From contig JAFRSU010000076.1 in NCBI GenBank assembly GCA_017427415.1, forward strand, positions 124,001 through 188,000: DNA of 64,000 nucleotides, given 5' to 3'. Under the pieces are notes generated by a model. That model saw nothing but the letters and a program-made list of their open reading frames with translations, made no database searches and had not been told where the DNA came from. The translations under genes were made by a program, and so were the position numbers. This document shows, piece by piece, positions 19,246-27,389 of the stretch (within the stretch, counting starts at the first letter, position 1; each line of letters starts with the position of its first letter). The DNA is from Lachnospiraceae bacterium. GTDB taxonomy: Bacteria > Bacillota > Clostridia > Lachnospirales > Lachnospiraceae.

Positions 19246-21219
19246 ATGGCTAAGAATCTGGTTATAGTTGAGTCGCCTGCCAAGGCCAAGACCATAAAGA
19301 AGTTCTTGGGCACAGGTTATGATGTTATTGCTTCGCAGGGGCATGTGAGGGACCTGCCCAAAAGTCAGATGGGTGTTTCTCCTGAGAATGATTTCGAACC
19401 CAAATATATCACTATCAGGGGTAAGGGGGAGATATTGTCCGAACTTAAAAAAGCAGCCAAGAAGGCTGATAAGATATATCTCGCAACGGACCCTGACCGT
19501 GAGGGAGAGGCTATATCCTGGCACCTTCAAAAACTGCTTAAGCTTAATGAAAAGGCTGCCAACAGGATTACCTTTAATGAGATAACAAAGGATGCTATAA
19601 AGAATTCACTAAAGAACCCCAGAAAGATCGATATGGGTCTTGTGGATGCGCAGCAGGCAAGACGTGTGCTTGACAGGATAGTGGGATACAAGATCAGTCC
19701 CCTTTTATGGAAAAAGATAAAGAGCGGACTTTCTGCGGGAAGAGTGCAGTCGGTAGCATTAAAGCTCATATGCGAGCGCGAGAAAGAGATAAATGATTTT
19801 AAACCCGAGGAGTATTGGAGTCTGGATGCTGTCCTTAAGACAGATGCTAAGGGGAAGGGGCTTACTGTACACTTTTACGGGAAAAAGGATGAAAAGATCG
19901 TACCCGCGACAGGCAAAGAAACCGACGGATATATCGCAAAAACTGGTAAAAAGATAAAGTGTATAGAGATTAAGGAGGGTGAGAAGCACAGAAAGGCACC
20001 TATGCCTTTTACTACAAGCACACTCCAGCAGGAGGCTTCCAAAGTCCTTAATTTCTCTACCAAGAAGACCATGCAGCTGGCACAGACACTGTATGAAGGT
20101 GTCGAGGTGGAAGGTCACGGAACGATAGGCCTTATCACTTATTTGAGGACCGACTCTGTAAGGGTATCTGCCGAAGCCGATGCAGCTGTAAGAAAATATA
20201 TCGGGGCTAAATACGGAAATGATTTCATAACCTCTGAAGAAGTAAATAAGGGTACCGGAAAGAAGATCCAGGATGCTCATGAAGCTATCCGTCCTTCTTA
20301 TGTGGATATCCCTCTTGAGGATGTGAAGAAATCCCTTTCAAGAGATCTTTTCAGGTTATATCAGCTTATCTGGAAGCGTTTTGTCGCAAGCCGCATGAAG
20401 AGTGCGGAATATAAGACGGTAAGGGCGGTATTTGAAGCAAATGATATGAGATATACTTGTTCATCATCTAAGCTTGCATTTGCCGGCTTTATGTCGGTAT
20501 ATACAACGGATGAGGATGCCGGCGAGGACACAAATGACGGTGATCTTACCGGTATAAAGCAGGGTGCTTCATATACCGTGAGCGAGACTATAAAGAAGCA
20601 GCATTTTACACAGCCTCCCGCTCACTTTACCGAGGCTTCCCTGGTTAAGACCTTAGAGGAGCTCCGTATAGGACGTCCGAGTACTTATGCTCCAACCATC
20701 ACTACCATCCTTGCAAGACACTATATCTTAAAGGAAAAGAAGAATCTGTATGTAACGGAACTCGGTGAGGCGGTAAATGCCATCATGGTAGGCTCGTTCC
20801 CCGAGATAGTGAACAGTGAGTTTACCGCACTCATGGAGGATACTCTTGACAGTGTTGAGACAGGTGATGTTGACTGGAAATCAATTGTCAGAAATTTCTA
20901 TCCCGATCTGTTAAGTGCGGTCGATGAGGCCGAGAAAAATCTGGATAAGGTTAAGGTATCGGATGAAGAGACCGATATAGTCTGTGAACAGTGCGGACGC
21001 AAAATGGTCATCAAATACGGGCCTCACGGTAAATTCCTGGCATGTCCCGGATTCCCCGAGTGCAGGAATACGAAGTCATATAATGAGAAAACCGAGTATA
21101 AATGTCCTAAATGCGGCGGAGATATCGTGATAATGAAGAGCAAAAAGGGCAGAAGATATTACAGCTGTACAAATCATCCTGCCTGCGATTATATGTCATG
21201 GCAGAAGCCTGAACAGTAG
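19246..21219 (+). CDS. topA: DNA topoisomerase I
   Basis: 657 aa, somewhat short but normal for Gram-positive TopA. It relaxes negative supercoils. The N-terminal Toprim domain has KNLVIVESPAKAKTIKKFLG and TDPDREGEAISWHL; the active-site tyrosine is Tyr299 in ITYLRTDSVR. Two C-terminal zinc ribbons are present (CEQCGRKM...CPGFPEC and CPKCGGDI...CTNHPAC, about 583-652). Position before codY matches the B. subtilis backbone, but trmFO, xerC, clpQ and clpY, which lie between them there, are absent. Confidence 0.96.
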   Translation: MAKNLVIVESPAKAKTIKKFLGTGYDVIASQGHVRDLPKSQMGVSPENDFEPKYITIRGKGEILSELKKAAKKADKIYLATDPDREGEAISWHLQKLLKLNEKAANRITFNEITKDAIKNSLKNPRKIDMGLVDAQQARRVLDRIVGYKISPLLWKKIKSGLSAGRVQSVALKLICEREKEINDFKPEEYWSLDAVLKTDAKGKGLTVHFYGKKDEKIVPATGKETDGYIAKTGKKIKCIEIKEGEKHRKAPMPFTTSTLQQEASKVLNFSTKKTMQLAQTLYEGVEVEGHGTIGLITYLRTDSVRVSAEADAAVRKYIGAKYGNDFITSEEVNKGTGKKIQDAHEAIRPSYVDIPLEDVKKSLSRDLFRLYQLIWKRFVASRMKSAEYKTVRAVFEANDMRYTCSSSKLAFAGFMSVYTTDEDAGEDTNDGDLTGIKQGASYTVSETIKKQHFTQPPAHFTEASLVKTLEELRIGRPSTYAPTITTILARHYILKEKKNLYVTELGEAVNAIMVGSFPEIVNSEFTALMEDTLDSVETGDVDWKSIVRNFYPDLLSAVDEAEKNLDKVKVSDEETDIVCEQCGRKMVIKYGPHGKFLACPGFPECRNTKSYNEKTEYKCPKCGGDIVIMKSKKGRRYYSCTNHPACDYMSWQKPEQ

Positions 21220-21261
21220 GAAGAAGAATGATAATTTTATCCCTTGTCGGAAAAATGTTCA

Positions 21262-21276
21262 AATTTTTAGAAAATT
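21262..21276 (+). promoter_or_regulatory. CodY box upstream of codY
   Basis: AATTTTTAGAAAATT matches the CodY consensus AATTTTCWGAAAATT at 14 of 15 positions. It ends 3 nt before the -35 element of the codY promoter, so bound CodY should hinder RNA polymerase there. Confidence 0.75.
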
Positions 21277-21279
21277 CTA

Positions 21280-21308
21280 TTGATTTTTGAATAAATATGT
21301 GTTATTCT
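21280..21308 (+). promoter_or_regulatory. Promoter of codY
   Basis: TTGATT (21280-21285), a 17-nt spacer and TATTCT (21303-21308), followed by AGAtgggGGT-type purine-rich leader and the ATG at 21346. Confidence 0.7.
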
Positions 21309-21345
21309 ATCAAATAGAGTAATTACTTCAAGATGGGGGTAGAAT

Positions 21346-22113
21346 ATGAGCGTTCAATTACTTGATAAAACGAGAAAGATTAATAAGCTCCTGCATAACA
21401 ACAGTTCGCACAAGGTAGTCTTCAACGATATCTGTCAGGTTTTAAGCGATATTCTTGACGCGAATATTCTTGTCATCAGTAAAAAAGGCAAGGTACTCGG
21501 CGTAACCAATAAAGAAGAGGTAAAGCCTTTAAGCGAGCTCATAATGAATGAGATCGGCGATCATATCGACAATGACTTAAACGAGCGTCTGCTTAACATC
21601 CTTTCCACAAAAGAGAATGTTAACCTTGAGACTTTGGGGTTTGAGCTTCCCGATATCGATTCATATGTGGCTCTTATCACTCCGATAGATATCGCGGGAG
21701 AGAGGCTGGGCACCCTGTTCCAGTACAGGAAGCACGACCAGTTCAATATCGATGATATAATCTTAAGCGAATACGGCACCACGGTCGTGGGGCTTGAAAT
21801 GATGCGCTCCGTTAATGAAGAGAATGCGGAAGAGAGCAGAAAGGTGGCCATCGTAAGATCGGCTATCAGCACGCTGTCCTTCTCGGAGCTTGACGCGATC
21901 AAACATATATTTAAGGAGCTGGGGGGCAATGAAGGAATCTTAGTTGCCAGCCGTATAGCCGACAGCGTGGGTATCACAAGGTCGGTTATCGTTAATGCGC
22001 TCCGCAAGTTTGAAAGCGCAGGCGTTATAGAATCAAGATCTTCCGGTATGAAGGGTACTTACATCAAGGTACTTAATGATGTAGTCTTTGAAGAACTTGA
22101 AAAAACCAAATAA
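21346..22113 (+). CDS. codY: GTP/branched-chain amino acid-sensing global repressor CodY
   Basis: 255 aa, exact family length. CodY represses nutrient-uptake, biosynthesis and often motility genes when GTP and branched-chain amino acids are plentiful. The N-terminal GAF domain (about 1-155; MSVQLLDKTRKINKLL) holds the ligand site; the C-terminal winged HTH (about 195-255) contains ASRIADSVGITRSVIVNALRKFESAG. Its own CodY box indicates autoregulation. It sits directly before the flagellar operon, as in Bacillus, with a terminator and separate promoter between. Confidence 0.97.
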   Translation: MSVQLLDKTRKINKLLHNNSSHKVVFNDICQVLSDILDANILVISKKGKVLGVTNKEEVKPLSELIMNEIGDHIDNDLNERLLNILSTKENVNLETLGFELPDIDSYVALITPIDIAGERLGTLFQYRKHDQFNIDDIILSEYGTTVVGLEMMRSVNEENAEESRKVAIVRSAISTLSFSELDAIKHIFKELGGNEGILVASRIADSVGITRSVIVNALRKFESAGVIESRSSGMKGTYIKVLNDVVFEELEKTK

Positions 22114-22131
22114 TAAATGGATTGCCATTAC

Positions 22132-22170
22132 AAAAGGGATTTTGCGTGCAAAATCCTTTTTGTGATTTTT
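22132..22170 (+). terminator. Terminator between codY and flgB
   Basis: AAAAGG-ATTTTGC (from 22132) pairs with GCAAAAT-CCTTTT (to 22160) with one bulge, followed by T-rich DNA to 22170. Confidence 0.8.
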
Positions 22171-22180
22171 TAAATATTGC

Positions 22181-22208
22181 TTGTGTTTTTTATGCAATTA
22201 ATTATAAT
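22181..22208 (+). promoter_or_regulatory. Candidate promoter of the flagellar cluster
   Basis: TTGTGT (22181-22186), 16-nt spacer and perfect TATAAT (22203-22208), 33 nt before flgB. It looks SigA-like; I see no SigD-type (TAAA...GCCGATAT) element here. Confidence 0.55.
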
Positions 22209-22241
22209 TATGTTTAGCGGGTTTATTTCGGAGGTTTTTTA

Positions 22242-22643
22242 ATGATTGGATCTAATGCTTTTAACTATGTAAATGTGCTTAATAAAGCTGCCGATGCGAG
22301 CTGGATCAGGAATGAGGTCATCGCCAACAATATAGCAAATGTCAGCACTCCCGGATATAAGAGAAAGGATATAAAGTTCGAGGGGTATTTAAAGCACGAG
22401 CTGATGAAGGATGGGATCAGCGGCGGCGACTTAAATAAGCGTGTAGCCAATGTGGACCTTTCAAGACTCGGCACAAGGATCTATACCGATCAGGCAGAGC
22501 TTTCCTACCGTAAGGACGGAAACAATGTCGATATCAATACCGAAAATGCAAATCTGGCTGAGAACCAGATCAGATATTATACATTGCTTAATTCGATGAC
22601 TCAGGAGTTTAGCAGGATAAAGTCCGTCCTGTCCAAGGGCTGA
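22242..22643 (+). CDS. flgB: Flagellar basal-body rod protein FlgB
   Basis: 133 aa. Proximal rod subunit exported by the flagellar type III system. The N-terminal rod motif (WIRNEVIANNIANVSTPGYKRKDIKFEGYL, about 25-54) and the C-terminal helix of the axial protein family are present. First gene of the cluster; GGAGG lies 8 nt before the ATG. flgC follows after 17 nt. Confidence 0.96.
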   Translation: MIGSNAFNYVNVLNKAADASWIRNEVIANNIANVSTPGYKRKDIKFEGYLKHELMKDGISGGDLNKRVANVDLSRLGTRIYTDQAELSYRKDGNNVDINTENANLAENQIRYYTLLNSMTQEFSRIKSVLSKG

Positions 22644-22660
22644 TGTGAAAGGAGAGGCTT

Positions 22661-23113
22661 ATGGCGATTTTTAACGGAATGAATATAAGTGCCAGCGGTA
22701 TGACTGCACAGACCATGCGTATGGATACCATCGCACAGAACCTGGCAAATATCGATACCACACGTGATGAGAACGGCAACGTATATCGCAGGAAGACTGT
22801 TGTTTTTGCCGAAAAAGGTAATGATGCGTTCGGCGTGGCTCTGGCACAGCAGCAGGCAAGACGTGCGACTGCCTTAAACGGCAGCGGTGTAAAGGTAACC
22901 GCCATAGCCGAGGATCATGTGACCTCGTTAAAGAAGGTATACGATCCCGCACATCCCGATGCAGACGAGGACGGATATGTTACATATCCCAACGTTGATA
23001 CGGTCACCGAGATGACAAACCTTATAGATGCCACACGTTCTTATGAGGCGAATGTTACCGCATTCAATGCCACAAAGAACATGCTCTTAAAAGGGCTCGA
23101 TGTAGGACAATGA
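22661..23113 (+). CDS. flgC: Flagellar basal-body rod protein FlgC
   Basis: 150 aa. Rod subunit; N-terminal axial motif SASGMTAQTMRMDTIAQNLANIDTTRDENG and the C-terminal rod motif NVDTVTEMTNLIDATRSYEANVTAFNATKNML (about 110-142). GAAAGGAGAGG precedes the ATG. Together with FlgB and FliE it builds the proximal rod. Confidence 0.96.
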   Translation: MAIFNGMNISASGMTAQTMRMDTIAQNLANIDTTRDENGNVYRRKTVVFAEKGNDAFGVALAQQQARRATALNGSGVKVTAIAEDHVTSLKKVYDPAHPDADEDGYVTYPNVDTVTEMTNLIDATRSYEANVTAFNATKNMLLKGLDVGQ

Positions 23114-23152
23114 TAGGTTAGTGACTGGTTTGAAGTAATGTTTCAGACTCCG

Positions 23153-23179
23153 CCGGTGCCGCCGCAGGCACGGTACCGG
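23153..23179 (+). other. GC-rich hairpin between flgC and fliE
   Basis: CCGGTGCC (23153-23160), a 6-nt loop, then GGCAC and CCGG (to 23179) can form a stem with a short bulge. No T run, so it is more likely an mRNA stability or processing element than a terminator. Confidence 0.35.
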
Positions 23180-23210
23180 TGTGTAAGCATGCCTGAGGAA
23201 TGATAAGGAT

Positions 23211-23576
23211 ATGGACAATTACAGAGTAATGGGGATAAACGGCCTTGATATCTTAAGTACCGGCAGTACCGGAAAAACAGCCAAAAAGGAAAAACTCGAT
23301 ATGTTTGACCTTATGGCTCCTGAGGAGCTTAAAGGCACCGGCAAACCGGGATCTTTTGATTCCCTGCTTAAATCGGCTATGGACATGATATCGGAAACCA
23401 ACAGGTATTCCAATGAAGCCCAGGAGGCCGAACTTGCGTATGCCATGGGGCTCACCAATTCGACACATGACCTCCAGGTAGCCCAGATGAAAGCAAACAT
23501 TTCATTACAGTACACCGTTGCAGTCCGCAACGCTGTCATGGACGCATACAGGGAAATAATGCAGATGCAGTTTTGA
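23211..23576 (+). CDS. fliE: Flagellar hook-basal body complex protein FliE
   Basis: 121 aa, a little longer than average. FliE joins the MS ring to the rod. The family C-terminus is clear: AEEAELAYAMG-like ANxTHDLQVAQMKANISLQYTVAVRNAVMDAYREIMQMQF (about 80-121). Residues 10-45 are variable. fliF does not follow directly: a 242-nt gap holding structured element A1 intervenes. Confidence 0.94.
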   Translation: MDNYRVMGINGLDILSTGSTGKTAKKEKLDMFDLMAPEELKGTGKPGSFDSLLKSAMDMISETNRYSNEAQEAELAYAMGLTNSTHDLQVAQMKANISLQYTVAVRNAVMDAYREIMQMQF

Positions 23577-23584
23577 TAAATAGC

Positions 23585-23763
23585 CGCTATCCGCGGTCAA
23601 TACGGATAAAACTCAAAGCGCAAGCTTGCTTGCAGATTTGAGTTTTTACGGATTGGACCGGGGAGGTTGGGCAAAACCAACGAGTAAACTTTAAGCCGCT
23701 TTAGCGGCGGCCGACGGCGAAGCCGGCGGGTTTATGAGTGGTTTTGAGCAACCGCGGATAGCG
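23585..23763 (+). repeat. Structured element family A, copy A1 (fliE-fliF gap)
   Basis: Starts 8 nt after the fliE stop. The outer stem is a perfect 13-bp inverted repeat: CGCTATCCGCGGT (23585-23597) and ACCGCGGATAGCG (23751-23763). Inside are a terminator-like hairpin (23608-23647) with tip CAAGCTTGCTTG (23621-23632), then a GGAGGTTGG box (23662), ACGAGTAAAC (23680-23689), two small GC hairpins (AGCCGC/GCGGC and GGC-GAA-GCC), and the closing strand GTTTATGAGTGG to CAACC (23730-23753). Copies A2 and A3 share the same order. The 62-column core (from ACGAGTAAAC to GAGTGG) is identical to A2 at about 53 columns. Function unknown. Confidence 0.8.
23608..23647 (+). terminator. Terminator-like hairpin inside element A1
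   Basis: AAAACTCAAA (23608-23617) pairs with TTTGAGTTTTT (23637-23647), ending in five T. Inside the flagellar operon this would attenuate fliF and later genes unless bypassed. Confidence 0.6.
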
Positions 23764-23818
23764 TGGATAAGTAATGCCATCGTTTCAAAGGAGTAATTCG
23801 GGGGAAGGGGAACCATAA

Positions 23819-25435
23819 ATGCTTGATCGTCTAAAGCAGATACCGAAAAAAATAGCGGAAATATGGAAGAAATATTCGGCCAAACAAAGAGCAGTCATCA
23901 TCAGTACGGTGGCTGTTGTTGTGTTGGCCTTAATTGTTTTAATAGTCATACTTAACCAGACACAGTTTGTTAAACTATATACTTTTGATGACACCGCCTC
24001 GGCAAAAACAGCCATGGCCGTTCTTGAATCAAATGCGATAGAACACAGGCTCGGTACCGATGACAGAACGATAGAAGTAAATGAGAAGCAGAAACAGGAT
24101 GCAGTACTTGCTCTTGCTGACAGCGATGTCATGTCTGAAAGTGAGTTTACTTTAGCGGATCTGTTAAATACTGATCTCAGTACCACGACCTCTGACAAGC
24201 AGAGAAATAATCATCTGTATATTCAGAGCAAGCTCACGAACTGGATCAAGGGCATGGACGGCGTAAACAAGGCCGAAGTCATATATTTCCCGTCCGACAA
24301 CTCACATTCGATACTTAAGGAACAGCGTGAGATAGGTGTTACCGTTTCGATAAATATAAATGACAATAAGTTTGATAAAGTAAATACACCGTTATCCATT
24401 GCTACAGGTGTGGCATATGCTGTCGGAAACAGTACGACCGACAAGATAAGAGTCATAGACCAGCACGGGCGCCTTCTCTTTGGCGGGGAAAGTACGGATT
24501 CCGAGAGCTATGGCAGAAACGAAGCGCTTTCTTACGAGAAAACCGTTGAAAAATGGTATATAGACAAGCTCGTGGAACTGGCTACCATAAACGGATATTA
24601 TAATGCCCAGGTATCTCCGAACCTTGATATCAACATGGAAAAGACATCCGAGATGTTTACGGAATATATAGCCACTGAAGGTTTGCAGAGCGCCTATGAT
24701 TCTTATACCAAGATATCTTCGGAGAATCAAGGTCCCGCGGGAGATATCCCCGGAACCGACTCAAACGATGAGTCCGATTATTATATCGAAACATCCGGTT
24801 CGGGAAGCAGTGCTTACAATGAAGAGACATATAAGTTTAAACCCAGTGAGCGTGTTACCCAGACGATAAGAAATTCACCTTTTATCGTTCATGAAAATTC
24901 ATCGCTTGCCATTACACTGCGTAAAGCGGTAAATATCACTGAGGAAGAGCTGGAAGAAAACGGTGCGCTGGAGAATACAACATTCGAAAGATATGCGGAA
25001 ACGCATCAGGATATCACGAGGATTGATGATCAGGCCACACTTGACGATCTGAAACAGCTTTTCTCGGATGCGAGCGGAATACCTGTAAACAGCATATCTA
25101 TCATTGCATATACCGAGCCTTTCTATATCCCGAAGGATACCGGAGAGGGCCCGAACCTTTCACTTATCTTAGAGATCCTGCTTGCGGCTCTTATAGTCGG
25201 TCTGCTCCTATTTGTAGTATTCAGGGCTATGAAGCCTGCAGAGGTAGTGGAGACGGAGCCTGAGCTCTCAGTAGAGAGACTGCTTGCGACCACCAGGGAG
25301 AACCAGTCTTTGGAGGATATCGAATTCGGTGAGAAATCCGAGACCAGAAAGATGATAGAGAAATACATTGACGAGAACGCCGATGCGGTTGCGGCTCTGC
25401 TTCGCAACTGGTTAAGCGATGACGGATGGAATTGA
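23819..25435 (+). CDS. fliF: Flagellar MS-ring protein FliF
   Basis: 538 aa. Forms the MS ring in the cytoplasmic membrane, the base of the motor. One helix near the N-terminus (about 20-44) and one near the C-terminus (about 445-467) flank the YscJ-like ring-building motifs (about 47-215) and the C-terminal ring domain. The last 35 residues (KSETRKMIEKYIDENADAVAALLRNWLSDD) form the FliG-binding tail. A purine-rich GGGGGAAGGGG lies upstream of the ATG. Confidence 0.96.
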   Translation: MLDRLKQIPKKIAEIWKKYSAKQRAVIISTVAVVVLALIVLIVILNQTQFVKLYTFDDTASAKTAMAVLESNAIEHRLGTDDRTIEVNEKQKQDAVLALADSDVMSESEFTLADLLNTDLSTTTSDKQRNNHLYIQSKLTNWIKGMDGVNKAEVIYFPSDNSHSILKEQREIGVTVSININDNKFDKVNTPLSIATGVAYAVGNSTTDKIRVIDQHGRLLFGGESTDSESYGRNEALSYEKTVEKWYIDKLVELATINGYYNAQVSPNLDINMEKTSEMFTEYIATEGLQSAYDSYTKISSENQGPAGDIPGTDSNDESDYYIETSGSGSSAYNEETYKFKPSERVTQTIRNSPFIVHENSSLAITLRKAVNITEEELEENGALENTTFERYAETHQDITRIDDQATLDDLKQLFSDASGIPVNSISIIAYTEPFYIPKDTGEGPNLSLILEILLAALIVGLLLFVVFRAMKPAEVVETEPELSVERLLATTRENQSLEDIEFGEKSETRKMIEKYIDENADAVAALLRNWLSDDGWN

Positions 25436-25450
25436 AACTAGGAGGACATT

Positions 25451-26470
25451 ATGGCGGCAAAGGCTAGTCTTGCTGATTACAACGGACTTCAGAAGGCTGC
25501 GATACTTATGATCGCATTAGGACCCGAGAAAGCATCAAAGCTTTTTAAACATCTGAAGGATGAAGAGATAGAAGCATTGACTTTGGAGATAGCAAATACA
25601 AAAAGTGTATCACAGCAGGTAAAAGATGATGTGATGGATGAATTCTATGAGCTGTGCCTTGCCCAGCAATATATCGCGGAAGGCGGTATCGGATATGCAA
25701 AGGAACTGCTTGACAATGCTTTGGGATCCGAAAGGGCATCCGAGGTCATCGGAAGGCTTACCGCATCCTTACAGGTACGTCCTTTCGAGTTTATCAGAAA
25801 GACGGATCCTTCACAGCTGCTCAACTTTATCCAGGATGAGCATCCCCAGACCATCGCACTTATATTGAGCTACCTGCCTTCGGCACAGGCAGCACAGATC
25901 ATCAGTGCACTTCCTCCCGAGAAACAGGCGGATGTGGCAAAACGTATAGCAATGATGGACAGGACATCGCCCGATATCATACAGGAGGTGGAGGCTGTGC
26001 TCGAAAAGAAGCTTGCTTCGCTTGTTAATCAGGATTACACCATCGCAGGCGGTGTTGATTCTATCGTTGAGATACTTAATTCCGTTGACCGTGCTACAGA
26101 GAAGCATATCCTTGAAACTCTCGAGATCGAGGAGCCCGAGCTTACCGACGAGATCAGAAAGAAGATGTTCGTATTCGAGGATATATTGCTGCTTGACGAT
26201 AAATCCATACAGAGAGTTCTGCGTGAGGTGGATAATTCCGAGCTTGCCATAGCCATGAAGGCCGCAAACGAGCAGGTTCAGAATGCTATATTTAACAATC
26301 TTTCAAAACGTCTGGCGGTTATGATAAAAGAGGATATGGAATATATGGGTCCTGTACGTATGAAGGATGTTGAGGAAGCCCAGCAGAAGATCGTTAATAT
26401 TATCAGAAAACTTGAGGATTCAGGCGAGATCATTGTTTCGCGTGGCGGAGGTGATGATATAGTTGTCTAA
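25451..26470 (+). CDS. fliG: Flagellar motor switch protein FliG
   Basis: 339 aa, usual length. Rotor protein contacting FliF, FliM and the stator. N-terminal FliF-binding domain (GLQKAAILMIALGPEKASKLFKHL), the middle EHPQTIALILSYL (EHPQR-like motif, about 130-142), and the C-terminal torque domain with charged helix (DKSIQRVLREVDNSELAIAMKAA, about 255-280). 15 nt after fliF; its end overlaps fliH by 8 nt. Confidence 0.97.
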   Translation: MAAKASLADYNGLQKAAILMIALGPEKASKLFKHLKDEEIEALTLEIANTKSVSQQVKDDVMDEFYELCLAQQYIAEGGIGYAKELLDNALGSERASEVIGRLTASLQVRPFEFIRKTDPSQLLNFIQDEHPQTIALILSYLPSAQAAQIISALPPEKQADVAKRIAMMDRTSPDIIQEVEAVLEKKLASLVNQDYTIAGGVDSIVEILNSVDRATEKHILETLEIEEPELTDEIRKKMFVFEDILLLDDKSIQRVLREVDNSELAIAMKAANEQVQNAIFNNLSKRLAVMIKEDMEYMGPVRMKDVEEAQQKIVNIIRKLEDSGEIIVSRGGGDDIVV

Positions 26471-27374
26471 TCTTATAAAAGGTTATTCCATCAAATATGA
26501 TGAACCGACAAAGAAGCTTGATATGAATGAAAGGGCAGAGAGCTTCCGCAAGATATATGTTGAGGAGCTTGAAAAGAAACAGACGGGAGCCGTGGAACAG
26601 GATATTCCCGATACTGCCCGCACGTCTTCATCATTTACCGAAGGACTGCCGGGGGAAAGGATAGTCATATCCGGAAGTGAGGAAGAGACTCTGTCAGAGC
26701 AGGAAAAACAGATAGTGGAAAATCAGCGCCAGATAAGGGAGCTTGAAGCTAAGCTTGAGGAACTGAGGATTCAGGCAGGACAGATGCTCGATGAGGCCGA
26801 GGAACAGGCCGAACAGATCATAGCTGATGCAAAACAGCAGGCCGAGACAGAGGCGCAGCAGCTTATCGATGAATATGTCCGAAAAGGATATAATGAAGGA
26901 CATGAGAAGGCTGAACAGGAATGCAGTGAATTAAAGCAGGAACTGGAACAAAAGATAAAACAGACAGAAGAAGATTATGAGAAGCAGGTGAGTGAACTTG
27001 AGCCTGCTTTTGTTGAAATTCTGATAAAATATGTGGAAAAACTTACGGGAATATATGCCGGTGAGCGTCCTGAGGTCATCATGCACGTGATACATCAGGC
27101 CATGACCAAGCAGACGTCCTGCAGAAACTTTATCATAAGGGTATCGCCTCAGGATTACGGTAATGTTATCAACCAGCAGCCCGAGATCAATCTGTGGCTT
27201 CCGGAAGGATCGCAGGTCGAGGTAGTAGAGGATAAGACGCTTAAAGAAGGCGGATGCCTCATAGAGACCGATACCAGGATATTCGACTGCAGCATTGAGA
27301 CTCAGTTAAGGAGTCTTAAGGAGGACTTGAGACTGCTGGCAGGTGACAGTGAGGACAATACTACGGCGGGATGA
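26463..27374 (+). CDS. fliH: Flagellar assembly protein FliH
   Basis: 303 aa with a TTG start at 26463 that overlaps fliG by 8 nt; GGAGGTGATG inside the end of fliG is a suitable ribosome-binding site. FliH is the peripheral stalk-like regulator that docks the FliI ATPase. A Gln/Glu-rich coiled coil (about 70-180; QRQIRELEAKLEELRIQAGQ, EEQAEQIIADAKQQAETEAQ) precedes a V-ATPase E-like C-terminal domain (about 180-290). Weakly conserved sequence, but position and architecture are typical. Confidence 0.9.
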   Translation: MSNLIKGYSIKYDEPTKKLDMNERAESFRKIYVEELEKKQTGAVEQDIPDTARTSSSFTEGLPGERIVISGSEEETLSEQEKQIVENQRQIRELEAKLEELRIQAGQMLDEAEEQAEQIIADAKQQAETEAQQLIDEYVRKGYNEGHEKAEQECSELKQELEQKIKQTEEDYEKQVSELEPAFVEILIKYVEKLTGIYAGERPEVIMHVIHQAMTKQTSCRNFIIRVSPQDYGNVINQQPEINLWLPEGSQVEVVEDKTLKEGGCLIETDTRIFDCSIETQLRSLKEDLRLLAGDSEDNTTAG

Positions 27375-27389
27375 TATAGGGAGCTTGAT

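Noticed and set aside
23662..23753. Family A core as a hammerhead or similar ribozyme
   Set aside because: I find no CUGANGA plus GAAA core or other self-cleaving signature.
23585..23763. Family A as a riboswitch
   Set aside because: The terminator hairpin lies before the conserved domain, not after it, and two copies stand at transcript ends with no downstream gene in the same strand.
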